A DNA stretch of 64,000 nt from Dermacentor variabilis (Eukaryota; Arthropoda; Arachnida; Ixodida; Ixodidae): the NCBI RefSeq assembly GCF_050947875.1, contig NW_027460291.1, positions 31,061,589 to 31,125,588 of the forward strand. Direction: 5' to 3'. Below the pieces are notes generated by a model, which searched no databases, was not told where the DNA came from, and saw nothing but the letters and a program-made list of their open reading frames with translations. Numbering within the stretch: position 1 is the stretch's first letter; the number at the start of each line of letters is the position of its first letter. The translations under genes were made by a program, and so were the position numbers. Positions 1 through 11,148 of this stretch are shown here, in pieces.

Positions 1-481
1 CCTTCCCTACTCAACGCGTACGAATCTGCTAACATCAACTTGTTTACCTGTGCCCAACGAGAAATACGTGCCATATGCGATTCATATGCAAAAGATTGTA
101 CCACTGAGTAATCTTTAGGTATAGTTAAGCTTAATATAAGATGTTTTCTTTGTTCTATTTTTATTGTGTCCATTATTATTTGTCATTTGTGCTGTTATTT
201 GATGCATGTTTATTTGATGCTTATCTTAAAGAAGTGTCATCACGCTTGTGACGAAGTAATTTGGTTTCTGAACATGTAAGTGCAGATAAGATTTTCTTTG
301 GACTTCTTACGTTCTTGCTATATTGTCATATTTATTTATTATTTTTTTAATACGAAACCGTCATGTCTGCGATGAGATTGCCTGTCGCTGCTGCTTTGTA
401 TTTTGGGGTTGCGGCCGAGTCAAGCTGTTTATGACCGCTTTTTCTGCAGGTCCCCTGTCTGTATTTCTTGAGGCCAGAACT
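1..481. other. A+T-rich sequence, nothing recognised
   Basis: I see no coding frame with family resemblance, no terminal repeat and no RNA gene here. The short open frames run into the downstream trinucleotide repeat and are not credible genes. Confidence 0.5.
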
Positions 482-483
482 AG

Positions 484-545
<62 letters not shown>
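482..545. repeat. (TTA)n microsatellite
   Basis: About 21 uninterrupted trinucleotide units. It creates artificial poly-Leu, poly-Tyr, poly-Asn and poly-Ile frames in several readings. Confidence 0.97.
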
Positions 546-548
<3 letters not shown>

Positions 549-728
549 CACTTGACAGGACAGGGAAAGCGAGTAGCGGGCTGGCAAATGCCACCAGAGG
601 GGGTTCAATGCCTGCCTGCTCTTCATAAAGGAGGAGATAGAAACAGAAATGGAAGATAAGAAGAAGGGGAGAAGAGAGGAAAGAAAGAGCAAGATGACAA
701 ATCTCAAACACATTACAGGTCACACACA

Positions 729-829
729 GTATGTATGTATGTATGTATGTATGTATGTATGTATGTATGTATGTATGTATGTATGTATGTATGTATGTAT
801 GTATGTATGTATGTATTATGTATGTATGC
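729..829. repeat. (GTAT)n microsatellite
   Basis: About 25 nearly perfect tetranucleotide units. Overlapping frames coding MYVC or HTYI repeats are artefacts of the repeat. Confidence 0.97.
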
Positions 830-1454
830 GCAGATACATGCGTACATTCGCTCACTATAATTTGACATCGCACTGGTTTTAAGCCGACTTCTTGAGCACG
901 TTTTTGTGCCTCATAATTTGTTTCTAGCGTTAAAAAAATGCCCTTCTTTTGTACTTGAAGTAAGCTCGCAGTGCGGTGCGTTAACGTTCAAGTGAGGTGT
1001 TACCTGAAAACCCTTTTCATGCACTTTAAGTCAGATAAGTTTCAATATTTATGTCCTCAACCTAGGAAGGGTGCTCGGAAAATAAGATCTAGCGAATTCG
1101 ACTACTGTAGTGGCCAAGGAGCTAGGGTCGCTTCATAAACACATGCGCTCTTCCGTTGGCCAAGCCTCCCGAATAGCGTCCTTCGTGAATAGCGTGCTGC
1201 AACTTGTGCTTGTTGACTGAAGGATGAGTCAACGCAATTCCCCCAAAGTTGTCAGGTTTGTGAACGTGAGGTACAATATTCAAGAGCCTAAGCATAATCC
1301 GTGAGCGGCCTAAATGTTTTTTGCGCAGCTTCCATGCAAAAAAGAACCACCTGGCGCCGCATGAGAAAACGGCGTGGCACCACGAAAATACTCGCCGCGC
1401 CGGACCATCGACATCTAATTCATCGACATCTGGCTTCGTAGACGAGAAAAGAGA
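830..1454. other. Unassigned sequence
   Basis: No domain, terminal repeat or RNA gene is visible. It may be the degraded 5' part of the hAT-like element that follows, but nothing shows this directly. Confidence 0.4.
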
Positions 1455-2690
1455 ACGCTTTTTACACAGATTTGTTCGCAGATCTTGTTCCTGCTAACAT
1501 TCTTCGGGCGAATGTCGAATCCAAAGGTTCGAAAGATGTTAAAAAATACTGCAAACAAAGCGCGCCATGACAGAGAAATCTGCGTAAGAACTACCTTCAC
1601 CCCATGTATGAGGACACAATTAAAATCATCAAAGAAAAAAATTGCAGACTCATATGATTTTGGTTATTTGTAGACCACCGCGCTATGGATGAAACCACGG
1701 ACGCCAAGAGAAGGTCGCTAGCGCATTTGATAGGTGGGAAATTAGAAGAAAACGAAATCTTTTTTGCTAAGCTCAAAGGCTCACGAGAACACAAATAGGG
1801 AGACGATGGCATACTTTGCCAACTCTTCGATTTAGTCGCTTTATTCATCTAGAATAGACGTCATCAAGGTTTTGTTACTCTTCACCATTGCAGCACATTA
1901 TATGCAGAAGGCGGCCTCACTTCTGAAAGTTCTCTACCCACAAATGCTACACGTCACGTGCCTGGCTCATGAGCTGCATCGTCTTTGCGAGGAAGTCCGA
2001 AAGGCGTACAATGATGTAAACGATCACTGCGGGAATAGCTGTGTTTCTAAAGACGCAACTGTTCCTTGCAAATTTACAAGGAACAGTTTCGTGAACTGCT
2101 TCTTCCACCTGAGCCAGAAGTCACACGCTGAAGTTCAACAACAGTAAAATATTACCGCAGGAATTTGGGGGTGTGAAAAGTCAATGGTGTTGCAGCAGAC
2201 GAGAGCGCAGCGGCGAGCAAGGCTCAAACTGGTGAGGAGGCCCTCGAGGTAAACTAGGCGGCTCTGCGTGCCCACTTCGCATTTCCGGCTGATACGACTG
2301 AGAAGCTCGACGCTTCTGCAGAAACCCTGACTCGGAACGTTGGTCTTGTTGTGGCATCTCAAGAGTGGTTTGCCGCCATGCCAAATGAGTTCGCAGAATG
2401 CTTCAGTCAGTCTTGGAATACAGCACCGGTTGCTTAATGCTCGAGGAAGTGCCAGAAGTTCTCAGTGCCCAACGTTATGTTATACCAAAGGATGTGAAAC
2501 CACTTAACGTTCCGTTGCACAAGTACGGGCCACTTGCATCTGTGGAAGTTGAGCGCTCGTTTTCTGCATATAGGCTGATATTGAGTGACAGAAAGTACAA
2601 ACTTAGGCCACAAAACCTCGGTATTGTGCTCGTTAGCCAAGTCTTCCACAATATTTCTTTTGGCCAGGCAGACACCGTGCAGCAATGCTG
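1455..2690 (+). pseudogene. Degraded hAT-like (CGGBP1-like) transposase
   Basis: Three separated plus-strand pieces appear in the order expected for a hAT-type transposase. Around 1485-1673 there is an N-terminal-like block with SNPKVRKMLKNTANK. At 1872-2147 there is a core block containing [20 protein letters not shown], which resembles a segment common in hAT-derived, CGGBP1-like proteins of arthropods. At 2440-2660 there is a C-terminal block with GPLASVEVERSFSAYRLIL, like the hAT dimerisation region, where S-x-x-x-E-R-x-F-S is conserved. The pieces lie in different frames separated by stops, so the gene is dead. An active enzyme would cut and paste DNA in the nucleus. No terminal inverted repeats or 8-bp target duplication were found. 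Family assignment is by recognition of the core and C-terminal blocks only. Confidence 0.6.
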
Positions 2691-2999
2691 TAAACGGGTA
2701 CACTTTCATTTGCACAGCATATTTCTTGCATTTTTTTTTTTTTTTGCGTTGCGAGTCGGGCGTCGTTGCTCGTTCGGAGGTGCCCGGGCTCGCGATTGTC
2801 TTATGTTCGTTCAGCATCGCGGGAACGTTCTTCGTCGGCGGTCGTTTCGCGCCGGCGCCGTTTACATTCTCGTTGCTCTTCCCTCCAGTGCAACTCGTAC
2901 GCGTGTTGTTCATCGGGTGTACGAACTATACGTGTCCGCCCCATCGATAACGCAGCTGTCTTTACCGCCGACACCTCTCCTGCTTATATTGCCACGTGG
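2691..2999. other. Flanking sequence with poly-T run
   Basis: Holds an oligo-T stretch near 2731-2745 and G+C-richer sequence up to the solo LTR. No gene is recognised. A longer plus frame crossing it is an extension of the transposase relic. Confidence 0.4.
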
Positions 3000-3419
3000 T
3001 GGTGACGTTGAAGAACACAGCAGCAATACTGTGAAAGACAAAAGTAACTTTTATTGGGAGAACCTGTGCCCACAAAAACAGGCTACACTTATAGCACAAC
3101 GATAGCACAACGATAGCAGCGAACACGGTCGGCGATCGTCGAAAATCTGATCAGCGGGTCAAGCGCGTCGGCTTTTACAGATCAGTCGTCGAATGTTCCA
3201 GATTAACCACTGGAACCCGCGTGTCTTCCACAAAGTTCTACACTATTCGCGTCGCGCATATATGGAATCAAATTACACAAGTTGCGGTGAAAGACAGTGA
3301 ACGGAACCATCGATAACATTCCAGAAACTTCTTTTACATGCAGGCGCGTCCTGCGCTGTGCGATAAAATTTGTTAGGCGGCGAAACGTGGTCGCCCGGTA
3401 AAGCTAAGTACACGTGTCA
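3000..3419 (-). mobile_element. Solo LTR, copy A (Ty3/Gypsy-type)
   Basis: The 420-bp unit is bounded by TG and CA and flanked by ATAT on both sides (2996-2999 and 3420-3423), a 4-bp target duplication. It matches the 420-bp unit at 43005-43424 along its length. On the minus strand it reads as an LTR. A polyadenylation signal AATAAA lies near the 3' end (complement of the TTTATTGGG segment around 3052). A degraded TATA box sits upstream of the CCGACGCGC segment: TGTAAAAG here, TATAAAAG in copy B. No internal coding region adjoins it, so it is a solo LTR, presumably left by LTR-LTR recombination. The parent family is not in the window. Confidence 0.8.
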
Positions 3420-3423
3420 ATAT

Positions 3424-4044
3424 ACTGCGATAACCTTGACGTCACGCTATTGTTCACGGCGAGCGTTCTAATCTGTTCCGCATTTTGACGTCTGCGCCGC
3501 CGCACTGCAGCCGTATGGGTTGGTTTGAAATCGCCAAGTCCATTTCTGTTGCCGGACGCCGAAAAAGCTACGGAACGTTAGTCATATACAGCTTTCGCTG
3601 TAAAAGAAAAGGCTAAGAAAAACAATAATTTACAACATTTATTCTGGATGGAAACATCGCCGCTTGCATGCAGAGGGGATACATATATATATAATTCCCT
3701 CAGTAACCGCAATGAGGTGAAGCCGGATTCACTCGAAATCCCAATCACTAACAGGCATGCGCAGCAGCGCTTATAGTCGTACTCGCAGTTTAAAAAAAAG
3801 AAAAGCTGCAGATTTGCTAGAAAGGCGAAGCAGTAGTAGTGATAGGGAAGTATAAGACGATTACGCGAAGGAGGATTACGCCACCGAGAGACGCCAGTTT
3901 CATGGGGGTGGAAGAGGATTCAGGTTGTGAATGTGAACTGCCTCCTACAATTGGTCTTGTAAATACTCACATAAGGCCGTCACTTCAGTGAACAACTCTT
4001 CGAGATGGCACGAAATTCCTTCAAGTGCAACTGTTATTAAAGGT

Positions 4045-4086
<42 letters not shown>

Positions 4087-4302
4087 TTACGACGAGGTGT
4101 ATTGTCGTTCACAACGTTGTGGAACGCTAGGTACAGGCACTGCAAGGGCTGTCCATAGCACGGGGCTTGCTCGCGATCACGGCACGGTCCTTCGTCTTCC
4201 TCGTCAGTCAGCACATACACAGGGCCGCGTCTGCTTCATTACAATGCCCCGGGATCGAAGCGTAGCCATCCTGGCGACTCAGGGCGCGGAGATGAGTGGG
4301 TA
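3424..4302. other. Spacer and probable Gypsy 3' untranslated part
   Basis: Up to about 4048 nothing is recognised. From about 4085 to 4302 the G+C-rich sequence follows the end of the integrase frame on the minus strand. It is probably the 3' untranslated part of the Gypsy element ending at 4303. No 3' LTR with a clear TG...CA unit was found, so that end may be lost at the TA microsatellite. Confidence 0.4.
4049..4084. repeat. (TA)n microsatellite
   Basis: About 18 TA units immediately beyond the presumed 3' end of the minus-strand Gypsy element. Confidence 0.95.
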
Positions 4303-5035
4303 TTAATAGGGTTTCAGGCGGTTGACATGTACTGTTTCTTGTCCACGACGACGTATGTCTGGTGACACTGTGAGCGGCTCGACGATGTAGTTGACCGTTG
4401 AAGTGGCCTCGATGATACGGTACCGACCGTGATAACGCGCCAGGAGTTTAGAAGAAAGGCCAGGAACGTGGGCTGGTATCCAAAGCCACACAAGCTAACC
4501 AGGAGCAAAGTTCTGCATTGGTTGATGAGTACGGTCATGTCTTGTCTTTTGACGTTCCTGCGTCTCACTAGTCAGGGCACGTGCCAGCTGACGGCAATCT
4601 TCAGCATATTTGGCGGCTTCGGCAATCGGAGTATACTCTGTAGCGTCATGTTGGTACGGCAGTATGGTATCCAATGGGCATGAAGGCTCACTGCCATACA
4701 CAAGAAAAAAGGGGGGAAAGCCGGTGGTCGCTTTCGTCACGGTGTTGTAGGCGAACGTAACAAAAGGGAGTATGGTGCCCCAGTTGGAGTGATCGGATGA
4801 AATGTACATCCGCAACATGTCGCCAGGTGTGCGATTGAACCGCTCGGTCAGACCATTGGTTTGGGGATGGCACGCGGTCAATTAGCAGTGAATTATCTTG
4901 CACTCAGCGAGGAGGGCTTGGACGCCCTCCGACAGGAAGACAGGGCCTCTACCACTCAGTAGTTCTCGGGGAGCACTGTGGCGAAGAACGAAATTGCGAA
5001 GGATGAAGAAACCAACGTCACGGGCGGTCGCTGCT
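4303..5035 (-). pseudogene. Gypsy 1 integrase, C-terminal part
   Basis: Continues the integrase core interrupted at 5036. The order is ARDVGFFILRNFVLRHSAPR, then RELLSGRGPVFLSE, then the catalytic-Glu block HPQTNGLTERFNRT near 4840-4880. After about 90 residues comes a GPY/F-like module ending HVNRLKPY at 4303. The second catalytic Asp, normally in an LLSDRG motif, is Gly here (LLSGRG). A stop lies between about 4880 and 4905, and a frameshift lies near 4490. An intact integrase would insert the cDNA into host chromatin. It abuts the terminal inverted repeat of the inserted DNA transposon, so its N-terminal half lies 5.5 kb away at 10560-11148. Identification is firm; function is excluded. 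Confidence 0.88.
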
Positions 5036-5104
5036 CCCTTATGAAAATGGTTATGTCCTTTATGTTTACTGTATGTTTCCCGCAGTTCACATGAGGAAAT
5101 GTCC

Positions 5105-5368
5105 TTTATGTTTCCTCCATGTTGAAATTTGGCCACTGCTTTTATGTTTCCTTCGTGTGTCCTCCCTTTATGTATCCCTTATATTACCGTACTTTATGTT
5201 TCCTCCATGTTGAAATTTGGCCACTGCTTTTATGTTTCCTTCGTGTGTCCTACCTTTATGCATCCCTTATGTTAACGTACGTTATGTTTCCTCCATGTTG
5301 AAATTTGGCCACTGCTTTTATGTTTCCTTCGTGTGTCCTACCTTTATGCATCCTTTATGTGGCCGCAG
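5105..5368. repeat. Three tandem 88-bp subterminal repeats
   Basis: Copies start at 5105, 5193 and 5281, exactly 88 bp apart. Each opens with TTATGTTTCCTCCATG and contains AAATTTGGCCACTGC followed by TTATGTTTCCTTCGTG. The TTATGTTTCC core also occurs in both terminal inverted repeats. Arrays like this near transposon ends often serve as transposase binding sites; that role is inference. Confidence 0.92.
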
Positions 5369-8300
5369 TGACTAAATCCTGTATTTTACGTAGACATGCA
5401 TAGATGAAGAGTTCCGTGTACACATTTTATATTTGTAAATTTTTCCTGAGTTAAAAAGTTTTGCATTGGTTTTCATTGTAAGGTTACTGTTCCCTACATG
5501 ATGCAGCACACAGATTGAAACTCTGCTATGGCACAGAAATTCACGCCAATTTGTTCTAAAATTACAAACTAAGTAGACTTCATAGATTATTTCAGTATAA
5601 CACTTGGAGTACCACTGTACGTTCCTCACTGCAGTGCTGCTGTTCTAGTTATGTTTTTGTGACTAATATAAAATGTAATGTTTGGATGGAAAGATCAGGT
5701 TGGATCAGTGCTTGCACTTTTAAAAGAAAGTTTTGACTATACTTTGCAAAGGTTTGTGTGAAACTACGAACAGTTTATTGGACTATCTGGATGTTACTTC
5801 AATTTGCCAGGTCTGCTCACAGCAGACCTCTGGAATGTGGTGCTTGGGTGAGAGCTCACAAGGCACCTGAAAAACAAAACAAAAGCCAACCTTTCTCACT
5901 TATTCAAAAATATTCATATAAGCAAGAACAGCCTGGCGTTTATGCACACAGCTAAGAAACGTGGAGCAGTCAAAAACAGATCATAAAAACAACAGGGCAA
6001 CACAGAAGCTTTTAACTAATTGTTGTTTGAAAGAGACTGAGCTGCCAGTCCACTCAGGTATTGCTCACAAATTCTTTTAAACATTTCTGCAGCAGCTGCT
6101 AAGTAGTACATGACCTATAGGAGTAGGCAATTAACTGGCCAACAAATCTGTGTGCCTGCTTGTACAGATGTCTCGTAGTTATATCTCAAGTGGTTACACT
6201 GTTATATGGTAAAATTCAGGAGGGAATAAAACCAGCCGCAAACATCAGACTACCTGGGAAATTATCACCAAAACTTAAATATCTAGTAAGTCAAATGAAC
6301 AATCGATTACGAAGGGTCTAAAACCTAGACCGCGATTTTGTAGCGATCCCTTTTTCGATGCTACTCCTTTTGCTCATTGATCTGACCGACATTCCGCTAT
6401 CGTTATTAACTAGAACAGCCAGCCGTGGAAGGTGGGTTATAAGAGTGGCAAACATCGAGCGCAAAGCATCGCAAGAAAATCGCATCTCTTACTAGGCAGT
6501 GCTACAAGCCACTGTCTTTAACAATCGCAGGAACTCACATCCTGTTCTTCGGATGAAAATATTAATGAAAACGAGCGTCTGATTGACATGCCTCGATTAA
6601 AAAGAAATTTCGCTGTTGTAATGTCGGTCTATATTTGCCCTACAATATAAAAGACAAATACACGAGCACGTCGAAGAACACAAACAACGCAGACGAGTTC
6701 TCGCGAACCTGGACTTCAATCTGAACACTATCAATAAAGTAATCTTCACACAAGTTAATATCTGTTCAAGTGTCAAACATCGCAGTCGCGTGCCAACTCG
6801 CGATGCCCGTGACACATCGACACGCATTACACACGTAACTTGCGGAAATTCATATCTACGGAAGAATTTCTTGCCGGGAAACTACCGAGAAAACAGTAAC
6901 TTTCAGCGTTTACGTAAATATTTGCCCATTAAGTCCCAACAATCAGCGGTGGTAGCACATCACTCCATAAAGCAAGTAAGCGGTAAGAAATAATACATTT
7001 CACGGAAACTGAATTCACGCTTTGCTAAATGTGCACAGCAACATGGTCAACGTACGCTCAGAAAGAGTTCTGTTGTCGTTCCACAAAGCTTACTACATGA
7101 ACCAAAAGCTGCGAGAATGCGCGCAAGCGTCAGACCTGCTTACCTTCAATGTGGTCAGCAAATGGCTTCTTCGTCTCGCAGGCACCACGCGACGACGCTC
7201 TTTCCGGCGCGAACAATGTCGAATTGCCGATGAACACCAGCGCACGAAAGCACAACTTTCAACAAATTCTTCCACGCACCATAATTCGAAGCCACAGTAT
7301 CAGATATTCCACGAGCGAACGCGGACAGGCGAGAACAAAGGCAGCTCGGACGGGCGTTGTAGTACACAAGACACTGGCGTATCACAGGAAATTTAAGGCG
7401 AACTAATGGCGTCACACGAGTCCAGAGGTTTCCTGATGGTTAATGCACACGGTACGGATCACAGTTTGTTTAGGCACTTCGAAAATATGATTAAATTACT
7501 GTGTAACTGCAACGAGCACTCTCACCGCTCTCAGCAACACAACGTGGCCCAGCTCACCGTCAACCGTCACACTGCAGCAGCGCCGCACTGCGGTTAAAAA
7601 GTGAATTTAGCCTCCGAGATCTACATTTCCTTTTAGGGCGTGCATTTTGGAAAAGCACGGCCTTCGAGATTTAAAAAAAGTCGTTGCTGGAAGGAAGGCT
7701 GGTATTTAAACACAAATTATTGACTTTAAAGTGTCTTGCTGCGCTACTTTGTTTCTTTAAAGTATATGCAGAGATTTTAGACGAACTATGCGCGAACTTT
7801 TGCCGGCGGACACGAGCCAATCAGCGCGCATCATGTGCAGCTCCGTCTACTTGCCATGGCGCACGGTGTACGGGCAGCCGCGATAGCTGTGACACCCACC
7901 GATCAGAAATTCGGAATCGCCACACATATACACGCTTCTTATGGCGCCCAGTGGCGTGTTTTTGAGAATGTCAGGCCTTATCTTGAATAGGTGGAACCAT
8001 ATTTGCTCGTAGCGTAAGGAATAAAGGCGACAAAATGTGGCGATGGCTGGCTTGCAGCGGCAGCAGAACTTCGGCCAAAGTGAAACAGGCGTACTGCTTG
8101 CATGCTCGCGTAATCAAATACGGCCATACTCCGTACACAACTTTCATACTCAGCCAACTCACAATTATAAATTGTTCAGTTGTACGCCAAAGCAAGCATT
8201 TACGGGATCCGTGCTGCCCTACTTCTACGCGTGCTAATATCGACACAGCAGTTACTCGTACTTGTGGTCAGCGCGAAAGCGACACGGACAAAAGGAAGAA

Positions 8301-9247
8301 ACACAACTACACGGCGCTGTTTCTTCGGAGTGTTTGTTCCTTGTTTCCGCGTTGCTTTTGCGCTGTTGCTAAAGGTACGATGAATCGTAACCAACTCGCC
8401 CACTTTGCTATCTCGCTACAGCAACCACACCCAGTTTTGAAAAGAAAGGCACTTTTAGCATCAACCGCCGGTTCTGCATTGGTTAGTGACCAAACTTTTG
8501 TGTATAATCTGCGTGAGTAGTAGAAAAAAGGTATCATGACAAGGCCGAGGCCTGAAAAAAAATAGCGTAGAAAAAGCAACATGTCAAAAAGTGATTCGAA
8601 GACCACGGTTTTGAGGTGGAGCAGCGGCAGTATCTCCCAATGTTCGAGCTTTTTTTTTCAGCTTAGAGCATCAGAAACGTTATAGATATTCAATTTCACT
8701 ACATTCTTTCGAACTAGGCGTTCTGAAAGTTAGCGGCAGCTCCAGTTGAGCTTTGGAGGTGGCAGCGCTTGCATTTCCCGCTGATGCATGGCTGCAAAGA
8801 AATCTTAGAGCGTAATATAGAGACAATCGTAATGTACGTATTAGATATTTATGTGTAATGAGGCTATCATGAAACCAATATAACACCGCGAACAGCTACT
8901 TAAATGGTTGTATAATCATATACGCTCACAGCATAGCGGCGGATTGGCCGCGGAGGCATGCCGCCTCTTTTGCGGTTCATGTGGAGTAACCCATCGAACA
9001 CTGCGCGTCGGGCCACCGCGTCTCTAGCCGCCGCGCAATTGTTACTTCTCGTGAGGGATTATTCGCTGCATGAGGCTTTGATGTACGTATGTACTGTTGA
9101 TGGCGCGTGGTGGCCAATACGGCTATGATATATAGGGAGGGGGAGGCAGGCGCACCCCCCTGTTTTTTTTTTACTTTGATACGCCAGTAGGTAAAGTTAA
9201 CACATCTTTCAGGTAGACGACCTATCTGTAGCATGTGTAAAAAGATA
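5369..9247. other. Interior of the 5.5-kb transposon, no recognised gene
   Basis: The sequence is A+T-rich up to about 6980 and from about 8500 on, with a G+C-richer block at about 7000-8500. The longest frame is 161 codons (8035-8520, plus) and shows no DDE, zinc-finger, THAP or RNase H-like pattern I can name. Splicing could hide a transposase. The G+C-rich block could also be captured host DNA, but no exon or splice pair was supported. Confidence 0.45.
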
Positions 9248-9327
9248 ATCACTGGGCGCACTCTATGTTACCTGGATGTGCACTCGAGGGAGTACACAGC
9301 CAGGTAACATAGAGTGCCCACACAGGT

Positions 9328-9369
<42 letters not shown>

Positions 9370-9453
9370 CACTATGTTACCTGTGTGGGCACTCTATGTT
9401 ACCTGGCTGTGTACTCCCTCGAGTGCACATCCAGGTAACATAGAGTGCGCCCA

Positions 9454-9458
<5 letters not shown>
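9248..9458. repeat. Perfect 85-bp inverted repeat with TA-rich loop
   Basis: The arm at 9248-9332 is the exact reverse complement of 9374-9458. The 41-bp loop is mostly TA repeat. Each arm itself carries a smaller inverted repeat built on CACTCTATGTTACCTGG and CCAGGTAACATAGAGTG. Confidence 0.95.

Positions 9459-9543
<85 letters not shown>
9457..9543. repeat. (TA)n microsatellite
   Basis: About 43 uninterrupted TA units directly after the right arm of the 85-bp inverted repeat. Confidence 0.97.
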
Positions 9544-9545
<2 letters not shown>

Positions 9546-9979
9546 CCAGATATGTAAATTAAGTTGATTATTTCCCAAACTGGAGGCGAAGCGGAGCATC
9601 TGCAAGACGCCTGCTATGAGAACCGTCTAAAACATTCAATCAACAATATTTGATAGCCTAGCTGGCACAAAACTTTAATGAAAGTCTTGCATATTAGGTT
9701 AAATACTGCAGATTTCTGCATCTGACTTGCTACTGGAGAATAGCAGGTTGAAAAAGTAAGAAATACTTTATATATTAAGAGAATGCATAGCATAAATCAT
9801 TTGTGTACACCATCCTCTATTTCATGGCATGCTCAATTTTCCGCACAATATAGCCACAATTAGTGCCGGTCGGTATGTCTAGTGTGAGGAGTGCAAGCAG
9901 TGCCTTTTCCCTGAATCTGCCAGTGACTAACATACAGTACAGATAGCTCTAACTGTACTATTTGCAAAAGATGCTCACT

Positions 9980-10360
9980 GCACACATTCTGTTACCTACA
10001 TGTGCATTCAAGCGCACATGTAGGTAACATATAAAGAGTGCATGCACCATATATAGATTATTGCTCTATGTTACCTAGGTGTGCACTGTAGTGCACACCT
10101 AGGTAACATCCCGCCGTAAACACAAAGGGCACATCCTACAATAATTATAATAAGGGTTGTTTTCTTGGGGCAAAGGAAAGGATAAGTCAAGATTTAGTAC
10201 TTACAATGACTCTGCATAGTGTATCAATGGCTGTCACACAGTACAGATATATCTGCCTGTATTATATGTACAGACAGTTGTTATGTGCACTCTATGTCAC
10301 CTACATGTGCACTCAAGTGTACACTCAGGTAACACATAGTACACACCCAGTTAACATCCT
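9980..10360. repeat. Series of TGTTACCT hairpins
   Basis: Three further palindromes lie at about 9987-10030, 10073-10109 and 10286-10335. All share GTTACCT...TGTGCA on one side and its complement on the other. The middle one is almost perfect, with 20-bp arms and a 2-bp centre. Two are followed by related CCGTAAACA(C/T)AAAGG and CACATCCTA blocks, so the hairpin plus downstream block is a repeated module in the right subterminal region of the transposon. Confidence 0.85.
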
Positions 10361-10559
10361 GCCGTAAACATAAAGGACACATCCTAGAGGCATAATAAAG
10401 GTCACTTCCTCGAGGTATATGTTAGGATGAGTAAACATGTGGTACACACAAAGTTGGCGTCCCGGAGGTCACACAAAGGACAAGGAATCATAAACGTCAC
10501 ATAGGGCACAAGAAGGAAACATAAAGGAAACATAAAGGCAATGACCATTTTCATAGGGG

Positions 10560-11148
10560 CTGGCAGAGCTGCAGTCTCAGTGTAGCGAGTAAGATGATCT
10601 ACGCCGACAATAATACACCGATTTCCACACCCGCTACCTGGAAGCGGGCCTTAGAGGTCGATGCCGACGTTGTCGAACGGATGAGACGGGCACGGTAGCG
10701 GCTGCAACGATCCTGTTAAACGCTGGGCAGGTGTCTTGCCTTGTTGGCATGTAGTACAAGACTGAATGTACTTTTGCACAAAGTTGTACATGCCTCGCCA
10801 ATCACAGCACTGACGCAAGCTTGTGTAAGTTTTGAGGACGCCGGCATGAGCGCTTAGGGGATCAGCGTGAAAAGACGCGCAGATGTAAGAGCGCATATGA
10901 CGAGGTATAACAAGGAGCCATTTCCGACCGTCGGGCATGTAGTTGCGGCGATATAGAGTGTTGTCCCGCACGGAAAAGTGGGTTGCTTGGCCTCGCAGTG
11001 CTCGTGTCGAAGGGACATCAGACGGAGCGGCAAGGTATTCAAGTAACAGTACAAGTGTTGGGTCTTTGCGCTGCTCTGTGAGCATGTCAGTGATGGTCAA
11101 CGGTGACAGTGTGGACGAGGAAGGTGACAAAGAAGCCAAACCAGGCGT
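10560..11148 (-). pseudogene. Gypsy 1 integrase, N-terminal zinc-finger part
   Basis: Begins just after the end of RNase H ([10 protein letters not shown]). It contains the integrase H2C2 zinc-binding module, with H-A-D-P-L-S-A-H as the two histidines and [12 protein letters not shown] as the Cys-x2-Cys. The start of the catalytic core follows (GIDL, a stop, then IIVGVDHLTRYTETAALP with the first catalytic Asp). The frame ends where the 5.5-kb transposon enters at 10559. Its remainder is at 4303-5035. The in-frame stop near 10650 and the insertion make it inactive. Confidence 0.88.

Larger units (their letters stand above)
5036..10559. mobile_element. 5.5-kb DNA transposon of unassigned superfamily
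   Basis: Bounded by inverted ends: CCCTTATGAAAATGG at 5036-5050, and CCCCTATGAAAATGG read inward from 10559. The similarity continues for about 45 bp through TTTATGTTTCC-type sequence. It sits inside the Gypsy 1 integrase, and the flanks carry a 2-bp CT duplication (5034-5035 and 10560-10561). Removing the segment and one CT makes the integrase frame continuous, which fixes the boundaries at single-base level. The left end carries three 88-bp repeats, and the right third carries a perfect 85-bp inverted repeat and several hairpins. No reading frame inside resembles a known transposase, so it looks non-autonomous or too diverged to recognise. A 2-bp non-TA duplication with CCC ends does not point clearly to one superfamily. 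Confidence 0.8.

Noticed and set aside
323..882. Open frames of 60-170 codons over the first two microsatellites
   Set aside because: They consist largely of Leu, Tyr, Asn or Cys-Met-Tyr-Val runs produced by the simple repeats, and they occur on both strands.
8035..8520. 161-codon ORF as the transposase of the 5.5-kb element
   Set aside because: No catalytic pattern, zinc finger or DNA-binding motif is visible. It is only the longest of many short frames.
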